Numbered from the stretch's first letter, positions 40,970-49,044 are shown. The stretch: DNA of 64,000 bases from Enterocloster lavalensis (GCF_902364025.1 NZ_CABJCG010000004.1:124001-188000), one strand, 5' to 3'. Numbers and translations are program-made. Notes: generated by a model from the letters alone, not told the origin.

Positions 40970-41440
40970 ATGAAGAAAACCATAGTCATCGGCTGTGACA
41001 ACGCGGCCGTCAGCATGAAGAATCAGCTTAAAGCGTACATGGAAGCAGCAGGGTACACGGTGGAGGACATGGGCTGCGACAGCCCGGACGATCCGATCTA
41101 CTATCCCTACGTGGCTGCCAAGGCCTGCCAGGCCATCATTGACAGCGGTTATACTAAGGAAGGAGTTCTGATCTGCGGCACCGGGCTTGGCATGGCCATG
41201 ACCGCCAACAAATTCCCCGGCATCCGCGCAGGCGTCTGCCACGACAGTTTTTCCGGCGAGCGTTTAAAGCTCAGCAACAACGGCAATGTGATCTGCTTCG
41301 GCGAGCGCGTGATCGGCGTGGAACTGGCCAAGAAAATTCTGGGCGAATGGCTGACCCTGGAGTTCAAGGACGGCTCCTCCACCCCCAAAGTGGCGGCGAT
41401 TAACGAGCTGGAACATCACAATATGAAGGCCGGGGCCTGA
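40970..41440 (+). CDS. RpiB/LacAB-family sugar-phosphate isomerase
   Basis: This 156-residue protein has the RpiB fold motifs GCDNAAVSMKNQL, the catalytic C69 in VLICGTGLGMAMTANKFPGIRAG, and ERLKLSNNGNVICFG. RpiB proteins isomerise ribose-5-phosphate, allose-6-phosphate, galactose-6-phosphate or, in EryI/DerI, D-erythrulose-4-phosphate to D-erythrose-4-phosphate. Next to a TIM-like gene the tetrose role is the most attractive (inference). AAGGAGG lies 8 nt before the ATG at 40970; the longer frame upstream is AT-rich non-coding DNA. It is the first gene of the operon. Confidence 0.92.
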   Translation: MKKTIVIGCDNAAVSMKNQLKAYMEAAGYTVEDMGCDSPDDPIYYPYVAAKACQAIIDSGYTKEGVLICGTGLGMAMTANKFPGIRAGVCHDSFSGERLKLSNNGNVICFGERVIGVELAKKILGEWLTLEFKDGSSTPKVAAINELEHHNMKAGA

Positions 41441-41463
41441 CCGGCAGCGGATGGAGGGTACAT

Positions 41464-42312
41464 ATGAAACGTTTAGACCGGCTTTACATGGGAACCAACA
41501 CAAAAATGTATAAGACCATCTCCGACACCACCGCCTTTCTCTCCCGCCTGGACCAGCTGACGGCGGATATCCCGGCGGACCATTTGGAGCTGTTCGTCAT
41601 CCCGTCCTACACCTCCCTGGAATCCGCCTCGCGGACCGTGGCCGGGGGACGGATCCGGGTCGGAGCCCAAAACATGGGCTGGGAGGATGAAGGCCAGTTC
41701 ACCGGGGAGATTTCCCCCGTCATGCTGCAGGAAATCGGAGTAAACCTGGCCATGATCGGCCACTCTGAGCGCCGCCACGTATTCGGCGAGACGGACCGTG
41801 AGGAAGAGAAAAAAGTAGCCAAGGCCATCTCCTCCGGCTTCACCGCCCTTCTATGCATCGGCGAGACCGCCGAGGACAAAGCCTACGGTCTCAGCGACGA
41901 AACGCTGCGCGCCCAGCTGAAAATCGGCCTCCACTCCATCACCGCAGAGCAGGCCGCCAACCTCTGGATCGCCTACGAGCCAGTCTGGGCCATCGGCGTA
42001 AACGGCGTCCCGGCGGACGAGCATTACGCCGACGAGCGCCACCGCGTGATCAAGGAAACTCTGTCCGAGCTCTTCGGCCCTGAAACCGGCCTGGACATCC
42101 CGGTGCTCTACGGCGGCAGCGTAAACCCCGAAAACGCTCCCCTTCTAATTCAGATGCCCCACATAGACGGCCTGTTTATCGGCAGAAGCGCCTGGGACGC
42201 AGACCGTTTCAACGCGATCATACGCACCGTCCTGCCGCTGTTCGGCAGCCGGAAAAACGCTGCCTCCCCCCAATCCGGCAGCTGCAAATCCCAAAAGGAG
42301 GAAATCCGATGA
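41464..42312 (+). CDS. Triosephosphate isomerase-like protein (EryH/LerI-type candidate)
   Basis: This 282-residue protein is a TIM barrel with all catalytic residues: N12 and K14 (GTNTKMYK), H100 (IGHSERR) and E172 (AYEPVWAIG). The N-terminal motif GTNTKM replaces the usual GNWKMN of glycolytic TpiA, and the C-terminal tail is about 20 residues longer than usual. EryH and LerI, TIM paralogs that isomerise tetrulose phosphates, also sit next to an RpiB paralog. I infer such a role; a true TpiA is the alternative. The stop overlaps the next ATG by 4 bp. Confidence 0.88.
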   Translation: MKRLDRLYMGTNTKMYKTISDTTAFLSRLDQLTADIPADHLELFVIPSYTSLESASRTVAGGRIRVGAQNMGWEDEGQFTGEISPVMLQEIGVNLAMIGHSERRHVFGETDREEEKKVAKAISSGFTALLCIGETAEDKAYGLSDETLRAQLKIGLHSITAEQAANLWIAYEPVWAIGVNGVPADEHYADERHRVIKETLSELFGPETGLDIPVLYGGSVNPENAPLLIQMPHIDGLFIGRSAWDADRFNAIIRTVLPLFGSRKNAASPQSGSCKSQKEEIR

Positions 42313-43586
42313 GCCATCCATCCCTGTTCGTTCTCCCGGAACACGTCCGGGACCAGGATTACGCCCTTGCCACCTACTATATCCAGCTGGATCCGTCGGT
42401 GGATGTGGTGAAAAAAGCGGAAACCATGGCCGTAGGGCAGACCGTTGGCACATGGGTGCCGGTGCCCGGCGTCACCGACGAGATGCGTGAAAAGCACATG
42501 GGCCGTGTCGTGAATATTCTGGACGCCCCGCCCTGCGAGCTGAGCACCCAGATTGGCGACGGCCTGCGCACCTACTTCATCCAGATCGCCTACCCCACCG
42601 TAAACTTCGGCCCCCAGTTTCCCATGATGTTCACCACCCTGCTGGGCAACGACGCCTCCACCAGCGCCCAGGTAAAGCTGGTGGACCTCCAGCTCCCTGA
42701 AGCCTTTCTCAGCCATTTCAAAGGCCCCAAATTCGGCATCCAGGGCCTGCGTGAGCTGACCGGCGTCTGGGACCGCCCGCTCCTTCTCAACATGATCAAG
42801 CCCTGCACCGGCCTGACCCCCGAAGCCGGAGCCAAAATCTTCTACGAAACCGCCCTGGGCGGCGTAGACTTCATCAAGGACGACGAGCTTCTGGCAAACC
42901 CGGACTTCTGCCCCGCAGCCAAGCGGGTCAAAGCCTACAACGAAGCCGCCAAAGCCGCCTACGAAAAAACCGGCAAGGAGACCATCTACATCTGCAACAT
43001 TACCGACTCCTCCGCCCGTCTCAAGGACACCCTAAGCGCCGTCTTAGAAGCCGGAGCCAAAGCCGTGATGTTATGCTTTTCCACCGTAGGCTACAGCACC
43101 TTCCGCGCCATCTCCGAGCAGATCCCCATCCCGGTCATGGGCCACTACGCGGCCAGCGGAATCAGCAACGAGGGCCTGAACAGCGGTCTCAGCTCCCACC
43201 TGTCCATCGGAAAATTCCCCCGTATGGCCGGAGCCGACCTGGTCATGATGAACACCCCCTACGGCGGCTACCCCCTGACCCGGCAGCAATACTTCAAAAC
43301 CGCCCACCAGTTAAGCCTGCCCTGCTGTCATTTAAAGCCCACCATGCCCATCTGCGGCGGCGGCGTCCACCCCGGCATGGTCCAGCGCTTTATCGACGAC
43401 TTCGGCACTGACATCATCCTGGCCGCCGGAGGCGCCATCCAAGGCCACCCCCAAGGCCCCGCCGCCGGCGTCCGCGCCATGTCCCAAGCCATCACCGCCG
43501 CCCTAACCCACACCCCCCTAACCACCGCCGCCACCCACCACCCCGAACTAAAAACCGCCCTAGACCTCTTCTCCCCCCCCCCCTAG
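42309..43586 (+). CDS. RuBisCO-like protein (form IV)
   Basis: This 425-residue protein has the RuBisCO large-subunit fold. Conserved are K164 (NMIKPCTGLTPE), the carbamylated-Lys/metal site K190-D191-D192-E193 (GGVDFIKDDELLANPDF), H279 (GHYAASG) and GGGVHPGM. The loop-6 lysine of true RuBisCO is absent (MNTPYGGYPLT instead of GKLEG), so CO2 fixation is not expected. RuBisCO-like proteins known to retain the metal site include D-apionate pathway enzymes (OiaX, OiaT, OiaC) and MtnW-type enzymes. With RpiB- and TIM-like neighbours, an OiaX-like decarboxylase giving L-erythrulose-1-phosphate is a plausible guess. The gene ends in a run of 11 C just before TAG, and its last 150 bp are very C-rich. 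Confidence 0.92.
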   Translation: MSHPSLFVLPEHVRDQDYALATYYIQLDPSVDVVKKAETMAVGQTVGTWVPVPGVTDEMREKHMGRVVNILDAPPCELSTQIGDGLRTYFIQIAYPTVNFGPQFPMMFTTLLGNDASTSAQVKLVDLQLPEAFLSHFKGPKFGIQGLRELTGVWDRPLLLNMIKPCTGLTPEAGAKIFYETALGGVDFIKDDELLANPDFCPAAKRVKAYNEAAKAAYEKTGKETIYICNITDSSARLKDTLSAVLEAGAKAVMLCFSTVGYSTFRAISEQIPIPVMGHYAASGISNEGLNSGLSSHLSIGKFPRMAGADLVMMNTPYGGYPLTRQQYFKTAHQLSLPCCHLKPTMPICGGGVHPGMVQRFIDDFGTDIILAAGGAIQGHPQGPAAGVRAMSQAITAALTHTPLTTAATHHPELKTALDLFSPPP

Positions 43587-43588
43587 AG

Positions 43589-43638
43589 CAAAAAAGGAGC
43601 CCCAAGTCCCCCACCCCCGACCAGAGGCTCCTTTTTTG
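43589..43638. terminator. Bidirectional terminator after the RuBisCO-like gene
   Basis: AGGAGCC (43595-43601) pairs with GGCTCCT (43626-43632), with AAAAAA before and TTTTTT after. Confidence 0.85.
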
Positions 43639-43747
43639 CTCCCTCTCCCCCAGCAATTCAACGGCAAAAACATGTCTGCCAAAGCAACTCCATAGCCCCT
43701 CGCAACCTCCCCGTCCCACCCCCATCGCCCTTCTCGACCCCCAGCGA

Positions 43748-43991
43748 GTGAGCGGCAGGGGAGCGGGGGCTGAGGTGACTGTGTAGCGGTTCGCAGCGTC
43801 TTAGGCGGAATCGGTGTGAAAAGGCGGGATTGCGCAGGGCTCTCAAAGCCCGGAGCAAAGCGTAGGCGGAGGGGCCGGCATCAAGCCGGCGCCGGAGCTC
43901 GGAGCGGTGCCCGCCTTTTCGCGCCGATTCCGTCTTAGACGCTGCCACCGCGGAGCCCCGGAACCTCAGCCCCCGCTCCCCTGCCGCTCAC
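43748..43991 (+). repeat. Palindromic intergenic element, copy 3
   Basis: This is a 244-bp element with perfect 29-bp terminal inverted repeats (43748-43776 and 43963-43991). The inner arms are GCAGCGTCTTAGGCGGAATC and its near complement, and the apex holds GGGCTCTCAAAGCCC and GGCCGGCATCAAGCCGGC. Relative to copy 2 the arms differ at several bases, each matched on the other arm. The rest of 43639-44014 has no gene. Confidence 0.9.
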
Positions 43992-44014
43992 GCCCGGATG
44001 CATCTAAAAACCCC

Positions 44015-44047
44015 CAAAAAAGAAGAGGCATGCCCAAGCACACCTCT
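44015..44047 (-). terminator. Terminator of the CAP-domain gene
   Basis: On the minus strand GAGGTGTGC-TTGG-GCATGCCTC (two G-U pairs) is followed by TTCTTTTTTGG. Confidence 0.75.
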
Positions 44048-44058
44048 CCATTCAAATC

Positions 44059-44772
44059 CTAGTATGTAAACACCTGCACCCAATACCCCACTCCACTTCC
44101 ATTCTCATAATACCCCACTCCAATATCCGTAAACTGCCCATTCAAAATATTCCCCCGATGCCCCGCGCTATTCATCCAAGTCTCCATCACCGCCTCCGGC
44201 GTAGGCTGTCCATACGCAATATTCTCCCCCGACCCGCGGAAGCTCACCCCATTCTGCGTCAAAACCGTACTAAACCCGCTCCCATCCGGTCTGGTATGAG
44301 AAAAAGACCGCTCAATCTCCTTCGCTCTCACCTCGGCGGCCCCCATCATCCGGCTGTTCACCTTCACCGGCTGAAGCCCCGCCTTTGCGCGCTCCGCGTT
44401 CACCAGCTCCACCACCTTCGCAGCATAAGCGCTCACGCTGCCGTTCTGATCCGGCTGGGACGGCACCCCGATGTCCGGCAGCTGGGAATTCCCGCCGTCC
44501 GGCAGCACAGGCAACTCCATATCCGGGAACACCGGCATATTGTTATCCGGCATATTCGGAACATTAAAATCCGGGAACACAATCTGCGGCCCATTTCCAT
44601 CTGGTCTCATATTTCCCCAGCCAATCACCTGTCCGTTCCCATAATCGCAACCGTAAGAACCGCTTCCCCCAACCACGTAAGTCAGCACCGCCGCCTGGGA
44701 TGTCATCGCCATGGTTCCGGTCATTGTCATGGCCGCCAGGGCCGTCATTGCATATAATGGTAATTTTCTCAT
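44059..44772 (-). CDS. Secreted CAP (SCP/PR1-like) domain protein
   Basis: This 237-residue protein has a signal peptide (MRKLPLYAMTALAAMTMTG, cleaved near SQAA), a Pro/Asp/Met-rich linker (VFPDFNVPNMPDNNMPVFP) and a C-terminal CAP domain of about 120 residues. The domain motifs are ELVNAERAKAGLQPVKV, SFSHTRPDGSGF, GENIAYG and WMNSAGHRGNILN; the metal-type His residues are H in SHTRPD and in GHRGNI. Close relatives are the YkwD-like proteins of Firmicutes; function unknown, possibly wall- or spore-related. AGGAGG lies 7 nt before the ATG. It is a single gene with its own promoter and terminator. Confidence 0.92.
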   Translation of the reverse strand: MRKLPLYAMTALAAMTMTGTMAMTSQAAVLTYVVGGSGSYGCDYGNGQVIGWGNMRPDGNGPQIVFPDFNVPNMPDNNMPVFPDMELPVLPDGGNSQLPDIGVPSQPDQNGSVSAYAAKVVELVNAERAKAGLQPVKVNSRMMGAAEVRAKEIERSFSHTRPDGSGFSTVLTQNGVSFRGSGENIAYGQPTPEAVMETWMNSAGHRGNILNGQFTDIGVGYYENGSGVGYWVQVFTY

Positions 44773-44817
44773 GTTTTGCCTCCTGTATTGTTACATAAAT
44801 TTTACATTTCTGTTACA

Positions 44818-44846
44818 AACATAGGATAACATAAAAAATATGGCAA
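44818..44846 (-). promoter_or_regulatory. Promoter of the CAP-domain gene
   Basis: TTGCCA (44846-44841), a 17-bp spacer and TATGTT (44823-44818) on the minus strand. Confidence 0.55.
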
Positions 44847-45236
44847 TTACACTAGGAGATCCCTGGCAGAAAACCCAGCCATCTGCCATTGACGCCGCGG
44901 CCGCCGCACAAAAACACCCTTCCGGGAATCCGACGCGGATTTTTATTCCTTTTTTATCCGTTTTTTCCGTTTACATCCTTTTCCGGCAACGTTTTTTAGG
45001 CTATAATAAAGGATGCCGGTTTACATCCAACCAATCGGGCGTTTTCTCAAAAACTGCCTGCAAAAACCGGCCCACGGCCTCCCCTGCCCGCAGCAGGCGG
45101 ACAGCCCATACGTTTCGCAAGAGCCAATGCCAACCGCCGCGGCATTTCCCCCGCAGGCTGCCGCCCGGACCAGGCGGATCGCCATGATCCAGGCCCATAG
45201 CCCTTCGCGAAAATAAACAGAAAGGCAGATAAACAT
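44847..45236 (+). other. Long untranslated region before sdaAB
   Basis: No gene is supported here; short frames on both strands have no ribosome site or recognisable product. A consensus TATAAT at 45002-45007 has only a poor -35 (TTTTCC, 17 bp upstream) and would give a leader of about 225 nt. The leader is GC-rich with several possible stems (for example GCGGCATTT/GCCGC words near 45140-45175) but does not match a T-box or a known riboswitch. Confidence 0.4.
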
Positions 45237-45896
45237 ATGAATGTATTCGACATCCTGGGGCCCGTGATGATCGGCCCCTCCAGCTCCCACACCGCCGGAG
45301 CGGCGCGGATCGGGCGCATCGCCAGAACGCTTCTTGGCACCGAACCGGTGAAAGCGGACATCCTGCTTCACGGCTCCTTTGCCAAGACTTACAAGGGCCA
45401 CGGCACCGACAAGGCGCTGATCGCAGGCATCATGGGCATGGAGACCGACGACCCGCGTATCCGTCTGGCCCCGGAGCTGGCCCGCGAGCAGGGCCTTGAG
45501 GTGAACATCACCACCGGCGACATTGACGGCGCCCACCCCAACACCGCCCGGGTGATTCTCACCGATGCCCACGGACGCACGGTAATCCTTTTGGGCAGCA
45601 GCATCGGAGGCGGCAACATCCTGGTGCGCGAGATCAACGGCATGGACGTATCCATCACCGGGCAGCACACCACCCTCATCGTGCTCCACCGGGACGCCCC
45701 CGGCACCATCGCCTCCGTCACCGAGGTACTGGCCGATGCCGGAGTCAACATCTGCAACTTCCGCCTGTCCCGTGAGCAGAAGGGCGGACAGGCTGTTATG
45801 ACCATCGAGATCGACGGCAGCTTCGGGCAGGAGCTCAACGACAAGGTGCAGGTTCTGCCCAACATCTTCTCCAGCACCATGCTCCAGCCCATCTGA
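45237..45896 (+). CDS. sdaAB: L-serine dehydratase, iron-sulfur-dependent, beta subunit
   Basis: This 219-residue protein has the beta-subunit domain (MNVFDILGPVMIGPSSSHTAGAARIG, HGSFAKTYKGHGTDKALIAGIMG) and a C-terminal ACT domain (TTLIVLHRDAPGTIASVTEVLADAGVNICNFRLSREQKGG). With the alpha subunit it deaminates L-serine to pyruvate and ammonia. AAAGG precedes the ATG. A 310-bp gap with tandem repeats separates it from sdaAA, whereas these two genes usually lie within a few bases. Confidence 0.95.
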   Translation: MNVFDILGPVMIGPSSSHTAGAARIGRIARTLLGTEPVKADILLHGSFAKTYKGHGTDKALIAGIMGMETDDPRIRLAPELAREQGLEVNITTGDIDGAHPNTARVILTDAHGRTVILLGSSIGGGNILVREINGMDVSITGQHTTLIVLHRDAPGTIASVTEVLADAGVNICNFRLSREQKGGQAVMTIEIDGSFGQELNDKVQVLPNIFSSTMLQPI

Positions 45897-45931
45897 CGGG
45901 AGAGTTTTTCGGCGTGGCCGGAGGCCCCGCA

Positions 45932-46080
45932 GCGGCCGGAACTTCTCTCTGCTGCCGGAATCCCCTCCGCGGCCGGAACTTCTCTCTGCTGCCGGAATCC
46001 CCTCCGCGGCCAGAACTTCTCTCTGCGGCCGGGAATCCCGCCGCGGCCGGAACTTCTCTCTGCTGCCGGGAATCCCCTCC
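45932..46080. repeat. Four 37-bp tandem repeats between sdaAB and sdaAA
   Basis: Units begin with GCGGCCGGAACTTCTCTCTG at 45932, 45969, 46006 (with one A change) and 46043 and share CTGCCGGAATCCCCTCC. Period is 37 bp, the last unit 38. There is no gene in 45897-46206. The units could form GGCCGG/CCGGCC stems in the transcript. Confidence 0.88.
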
Positions 46081-46206
46081 GCTGCCGGAGCTCCCGGCCC
46101 GGCCGGCAAACAGCGGATCAGACACCGGCACGGGCGCCCCACCCTCACCAATTCCGCCCCTTACCGGGCGGCAGACAATCTTACAACTACGGAAAGGAAT
46201 TTTCCC

Positions 46207-47148
46207 ATGGAAATCGAATTTACTTACAATACCCTCTCCTCCCTGATCGCGGCGGCTGAGAAATCCGGCCTGCCGGTCTCCCGTCTGGTGCTGATGCAGC
46301 AGGCGGAGCAGATGGAGCAGAGCGAGGATGAAATCTACCGGCACATGGAGGAAACGTACCGGGTCATGGCCTCCTGCATTGAACCCGGCTGCGCCCCGGA
46401 CCTGCGCAGCACCAGCGGCCTCACCGGAGGCAGCGCTTACAAGATGAGCCAGGTCTCAAAGTCCGGCAGGAGCCTGACCGGCTCCCTGCTCTCCGGCGCG
46501 CTGTACCGGGCGCTGGCGGTCTCTGAGCTGAACGCCTCCATGGGCCGCATCGTGGCCGCGCCCACCGCCGGAAGCTGCGGCATCCTGCCAGCCGCCCTGC
46601 TGACCATGCAGGAGGAGCGGGACATCCCGGAACGCGACTGCGTCATGGCCCTGTTCACCGCCTCCGCGGTGGGCATCGTCATCGCTAACAACGCCAGCCT
46701 GGCCGGAGCCCAGGGCGGCTGCCAGGCTGAGTGCGGCTCCGCTGCGGCCATGGCTGCCGCAGCCATCACCGAGCTGGCGGGCGGCACCCCGGCCATGATC
46801 TCCCACGCCGTTGCCATCGCCCTGAAAAATATTCTGGGCCTGGTCTGCGACCCGGTGGCCGGGCTGGTGGAAATCCCCTGCATCAAGCGCAACGCCTCCG
46901 GCGTGGCCGGGGCCTTTGTGGCCGCTGAGCTGGCCCTTGCCGGAATCGAGAGCGCCATCCCCGCCGACGAGGTCATTTGGGCCATGAAAAAGGTGGGCGA
47001 CACCATGCCCACCGCTCTCAAGGAGACGGCCGAGGGCGGCCTGGCCGCCACCCCCACCGGGCGAAGGCTCCACGAGCAGGTATTCGGCACCGCGGCGGAC
47101 GGCCTGACAGGCGGCTGCGCGGCCTGCGGAGGCTGTCCCTCCCGGTAA
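46207..47148 (+). CDS. sdaAA: L-serine dehydratase, iron-sulfur-dependent, alpha subunit
   Basis: This 313-residue protein is the catalytic subunit with the 4Fe-4S cysteines visible (APTAGSCGILPA, GAQGGCQAECGSAAAMAAAA, CDPVAGLVEIPCIKRN). The C-terminal tail CAACGGCPSR has three more cysteines, typical of the family. AAAGG precedes the ATG at 46207. The following hairpin ends the transcript. It acts with the beta subunit at 45237 in serine catabolism. Confidence 0.96.
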   Translation: MEIEFTYNTLSSLIAAAEKSGLPVSRLVLMQQAEQMEQSEDEIYRHMEETYRVMASCIEPGCAPDLRSTSGLTGGSAYKMSQVSKSGRSLTGSLLSGALYRALAVSELNASMGRIVAAPTAGSCGILPAALLTMQEERDIPERDCVMALFTASAVGIVIANNASLAGAQGGCQAECGSAAAMAAAAITELAGGTPAMISHAVAIALKNILGLVCDPVAGLVEIPCIKRNASGVAGAFVAAELALAGIESAIPADEVIWAMKKVGDTMPTALKETAEGGLAATPTGRRLHEQVFGTAADGLTGGCAACGGCPSR

Positions 47149-47155
47149 GTCCCAT

Positions 47156-47198
47156 GCGGGTTGTAATCCGGATACCCGGATTCTCAACCCGCTTTTTC
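47156..47198 (+). terminator. Terminator after sdaAA
   Basis: GCGGGTTG ... CAACCCGC with an inner AATCCGG/CCGGATT stem, followed by TTTTTC. Confidence 0.93.
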
Positions 47199-47250
47199 AA
47201 TTCTGCACATCTGCAGTTGATAAGAAATGATGAAAGGCAGGGAGCCACAG

Positions 47251-47910
47251 ATGAACAGGCTGCTGGTTGAAATTGAAAAATTCAAGAAGTGGTCGGAATT
47301 GACCTTTCCCTGCCGCATCGCCGGTGATATCGGCGGAGAATGGGAAACCGGTTACAACGGCTGGGATGCGGTCTACGCCGCATTTGAAGAAGCGCTTAAC
47401 CGGCAGCGCCCTGAGGATTTTACCGCAGATGAGCTGGCCCCGCTTCTATATATAATTGCCCGGGACAATGAATGCGAGATCCTCGCTCAAATTCTCTCTG
47501 AACACGATGTCTGGTTTGTAAAGGTCTGCCATCTGGCCCTGCAAAGTTCGGATCCGGAGGCCAGGTGGCAGCTGGCATCCCGGCTGCATGGGATGAAAGA
47601 CCACGACCAGGCCAGGCGCTTCCTGGAAGCATTTGTCCGAGATGAGGACGAGTACGTTTCCCGGAGAGCGCTGTTGGAAATGCCCGCTTTGCAGCCGGAC
47701 AGGGTGGAGGACTATGCCGCCTGGTTTTGGGACCGGGATTGCCACGCCGAGATGCAGGAATACCAGCGTATGGCGGCCCTGACTGTGCTGGAAGACGTCC
47801 ATTCCCCGTTGCTGGAAGAATATCTGGAACGCGCCCGCTCTGACGGCCGCCCATACCTGCTCAGCTGCGCGGACCGGATACTTTCACGGCGGAAACGACC
47901 TGGTGCCTGA
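47251..47910 (+). CDS. Hypothetical helical (HEAT-like) protein
   Basis: This 219-residue protein is predicted to be soluble and helical, rich in Glu, Arg and Trp. Repeated helix pairs (DELAPLLYIIARDNECEILAQILSEH, VCHLALQSSDPEARWQLASRLHGM, ARRFLEAFVRDEDEYVSRRALLEMPAL) look like HEAT repeats. I do not recognise a specific family; proteins of this kind are sometimes immunity or scaffolding proteins. I chose the ATG at 47251 behind GGGAG; an upstream ATG at 47227 is possible. It is a lone gene between a terminator and a repeat-rich gap. Confidence 0.7.
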   Translation: MNRLLVEIEKFKKWSELTFPCRIAGDIGGEWETGYNGWDAVYAAFEEALNRQRPEDFTADELAPLLYIIARDNECEILAQILSEHDVWFVKVCHLALQSSDPEARWQLASRLHGMKDHDQARRFLEAFVRDEDEYVSRRALLEMPALQPDRVEDYAAWFWDRDCHAEMQEYQRMAALTVLEDVHSPLLEEYLERARSDGRPYLLSCADRILSRRKRPGA

Positions 47911-47929
47911 CCGCACTTGTTATGCGCGC

Positions 47930-48054
47930 CCCGCGCCTTAAACGCACCCGCAACTTAAACGTACCCGCAACTTATATACACCCACGCCTCAAATACCCCC
48001 AGCTTTAAACGCGCTCGCACCTTAAGCACACATCCTGCGATTAAAAACACACCC
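47930..48054. repeat. Degenerate 17-bp repeats after the HEAT-like gene
   Basis: Words like CTTAAACGCACCCGCAA and CTTAAACGTACCCGCAA repeat at about 17 bp and decay toward 48054. The region separates two convergent genes and shows no clear terminator. Confidence 0.5.
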
Positions 48055-49044
48055 TTAAAACACCGCCCTGTGAATCCCCTCAGAGATGGTGAAGCTCAGC
48101 TGCTTCACCGTCTCGTCGATGTCCGGCGGCGTCACGTACAGCGGCCCGAACTCCGGCTCCAGAAGCTCCCGGATCAGCTCATACTGCTCCTCCGAGTCCA
48201 TATCCCCCACCCATTTGCCGGTGGCCTTTGTGCTCTCGCTCTGGGACAGGGCGTTAATCAGGGCGGACACCGTGTCGTGGACAATGGCCGCGGCCCCCAC
48301 CACCGTGGGCACGCCGATGGCCAGCACCGGGATTCCCAGGCTGTCCTTTGTCAGGCTGTGCCGATGGTTTCCCACACCGGAGCCCGGATGGATCCCCGTG
48401 TCCGTCAGCTGGATGGTGGTCCCCAGCCTGCGCACGCTCCTGGCCGCCAGGGCGTCGATGACAATCAGCATCTGGGGCCGGGTCTGGTGGATGATCCCCT
48501 TCAAAATCTCAGCGGTCTCCATTCCGGTCTGAGCCATTACCCCCGGGATGATGCCGCTGATGGCGGGCAGGTCCCGCTTTTTCAGGAAATCCTCCCCGTA
48601 CTCCCCGGTCAGATGTCTGGTCACCTGGAGGTTGTTCAGCACCCGGGGCCCCAGGGAATCCGGCGTGACGGAAGGATTTCCCAGTCCGACCACCAGCACT
48701 GAGAGCGTTTCCCGCTCCTGGCCTTTTAACATCTGGTCCATCAGCTTTTTCAGCTGGGTCCCCAGCTCGTCGGAAATCTCGCTGTGGTACTCGTCGTCCT
48801 TTTTGGACAGCCGGTCCGCCTCCAGAGTCAGGTAGGTGCCCATGGGTTTTCCCATGGCCTTTGCGCCCTGTTCATTTAAAATCCGGACCTCCGTCAGCTT
48901 GACACCCGTCTGTTTGCGGTCCCACTCTTTTAGAGACACGCCGGAGACCTCCCCACCGTCGCCCTCAAAACTCTCCCGCTCTTCCAGAGCCAGGTCCGTC
49001 CGCACCTCAAACTGCCCGATTCTGCTCTTTTCCATCTCTTCCAT
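48055..49044 (-). CDS. gpr: Germination protease (GPR endopeptidase)
   Basis: This 329-residue protein is the spore protease that degrades small acid-soluble proteins at germination. It starts with the propeptide-like MEEMEKSRIGQFEVRTDLALEERE. The core motifs are VLVVGLGNPSVTPDSLGPRVLNNLQVTRHL, AISGIIPGVMAQTGMETAEI, LIVIDALAARSVRRLGTTIQLTDTGIHPGSGVGNHR and GVPTVVGAAAIVHDT. It is made in the forespore as a zymogen and cuts itself. A sigma G promoter is expected but I could not point to it. It is divergent from rpsT, the same arrangement as in Bacillus. Confidence 0.96.
   Translation of the reverse strand: MEEMEKSRIGQFEVRTDLALEERESFEGDGGEVSGVSLKEWDRKQTGVKLTEVRILNEQGAKAMGKPMGTYLTLEADRLSKKDDEYHSEISDELGTQLKKLMDQMLKGQERETLSVLVVGLGNPSVTPDSLGPRVLNNLQVTRHLTGEYGEDFLKKRDLPAISGIIPGVMAQTGMETAEILKGIIHQTRPQMLIVIDALAARSVRRLGTTIQLTDTGIHPGSGVGNHRHSLTKDSLGIPVLAIGVPTVVGAAAIVHDTVSALINALSQSESTKATGKWVGDMDSEEQYELIRELLEPEFGPLYVTPPDIDETVKQLSFTISEGIHRAVF

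Noticed and set aside
42309..43586. Functional CO2-fixing RuBisCO
   Set aside because: The loop-6 lysine is absent and there is no phosphoribulokinase; the protein is form IV-like.
45010..45236. Riboswitch or T-box in the sdaAB leader
   Set aside because: I could not find a T-box sequence, specifier or antiterminator, nor a known riboswitch core; only generic GC-rich stems.
45932..46080. CRISPR array
   Set aside because: The 37-bp units abut directly with no unique spacers and no cas genes are present; it is a simple tandem repeat.
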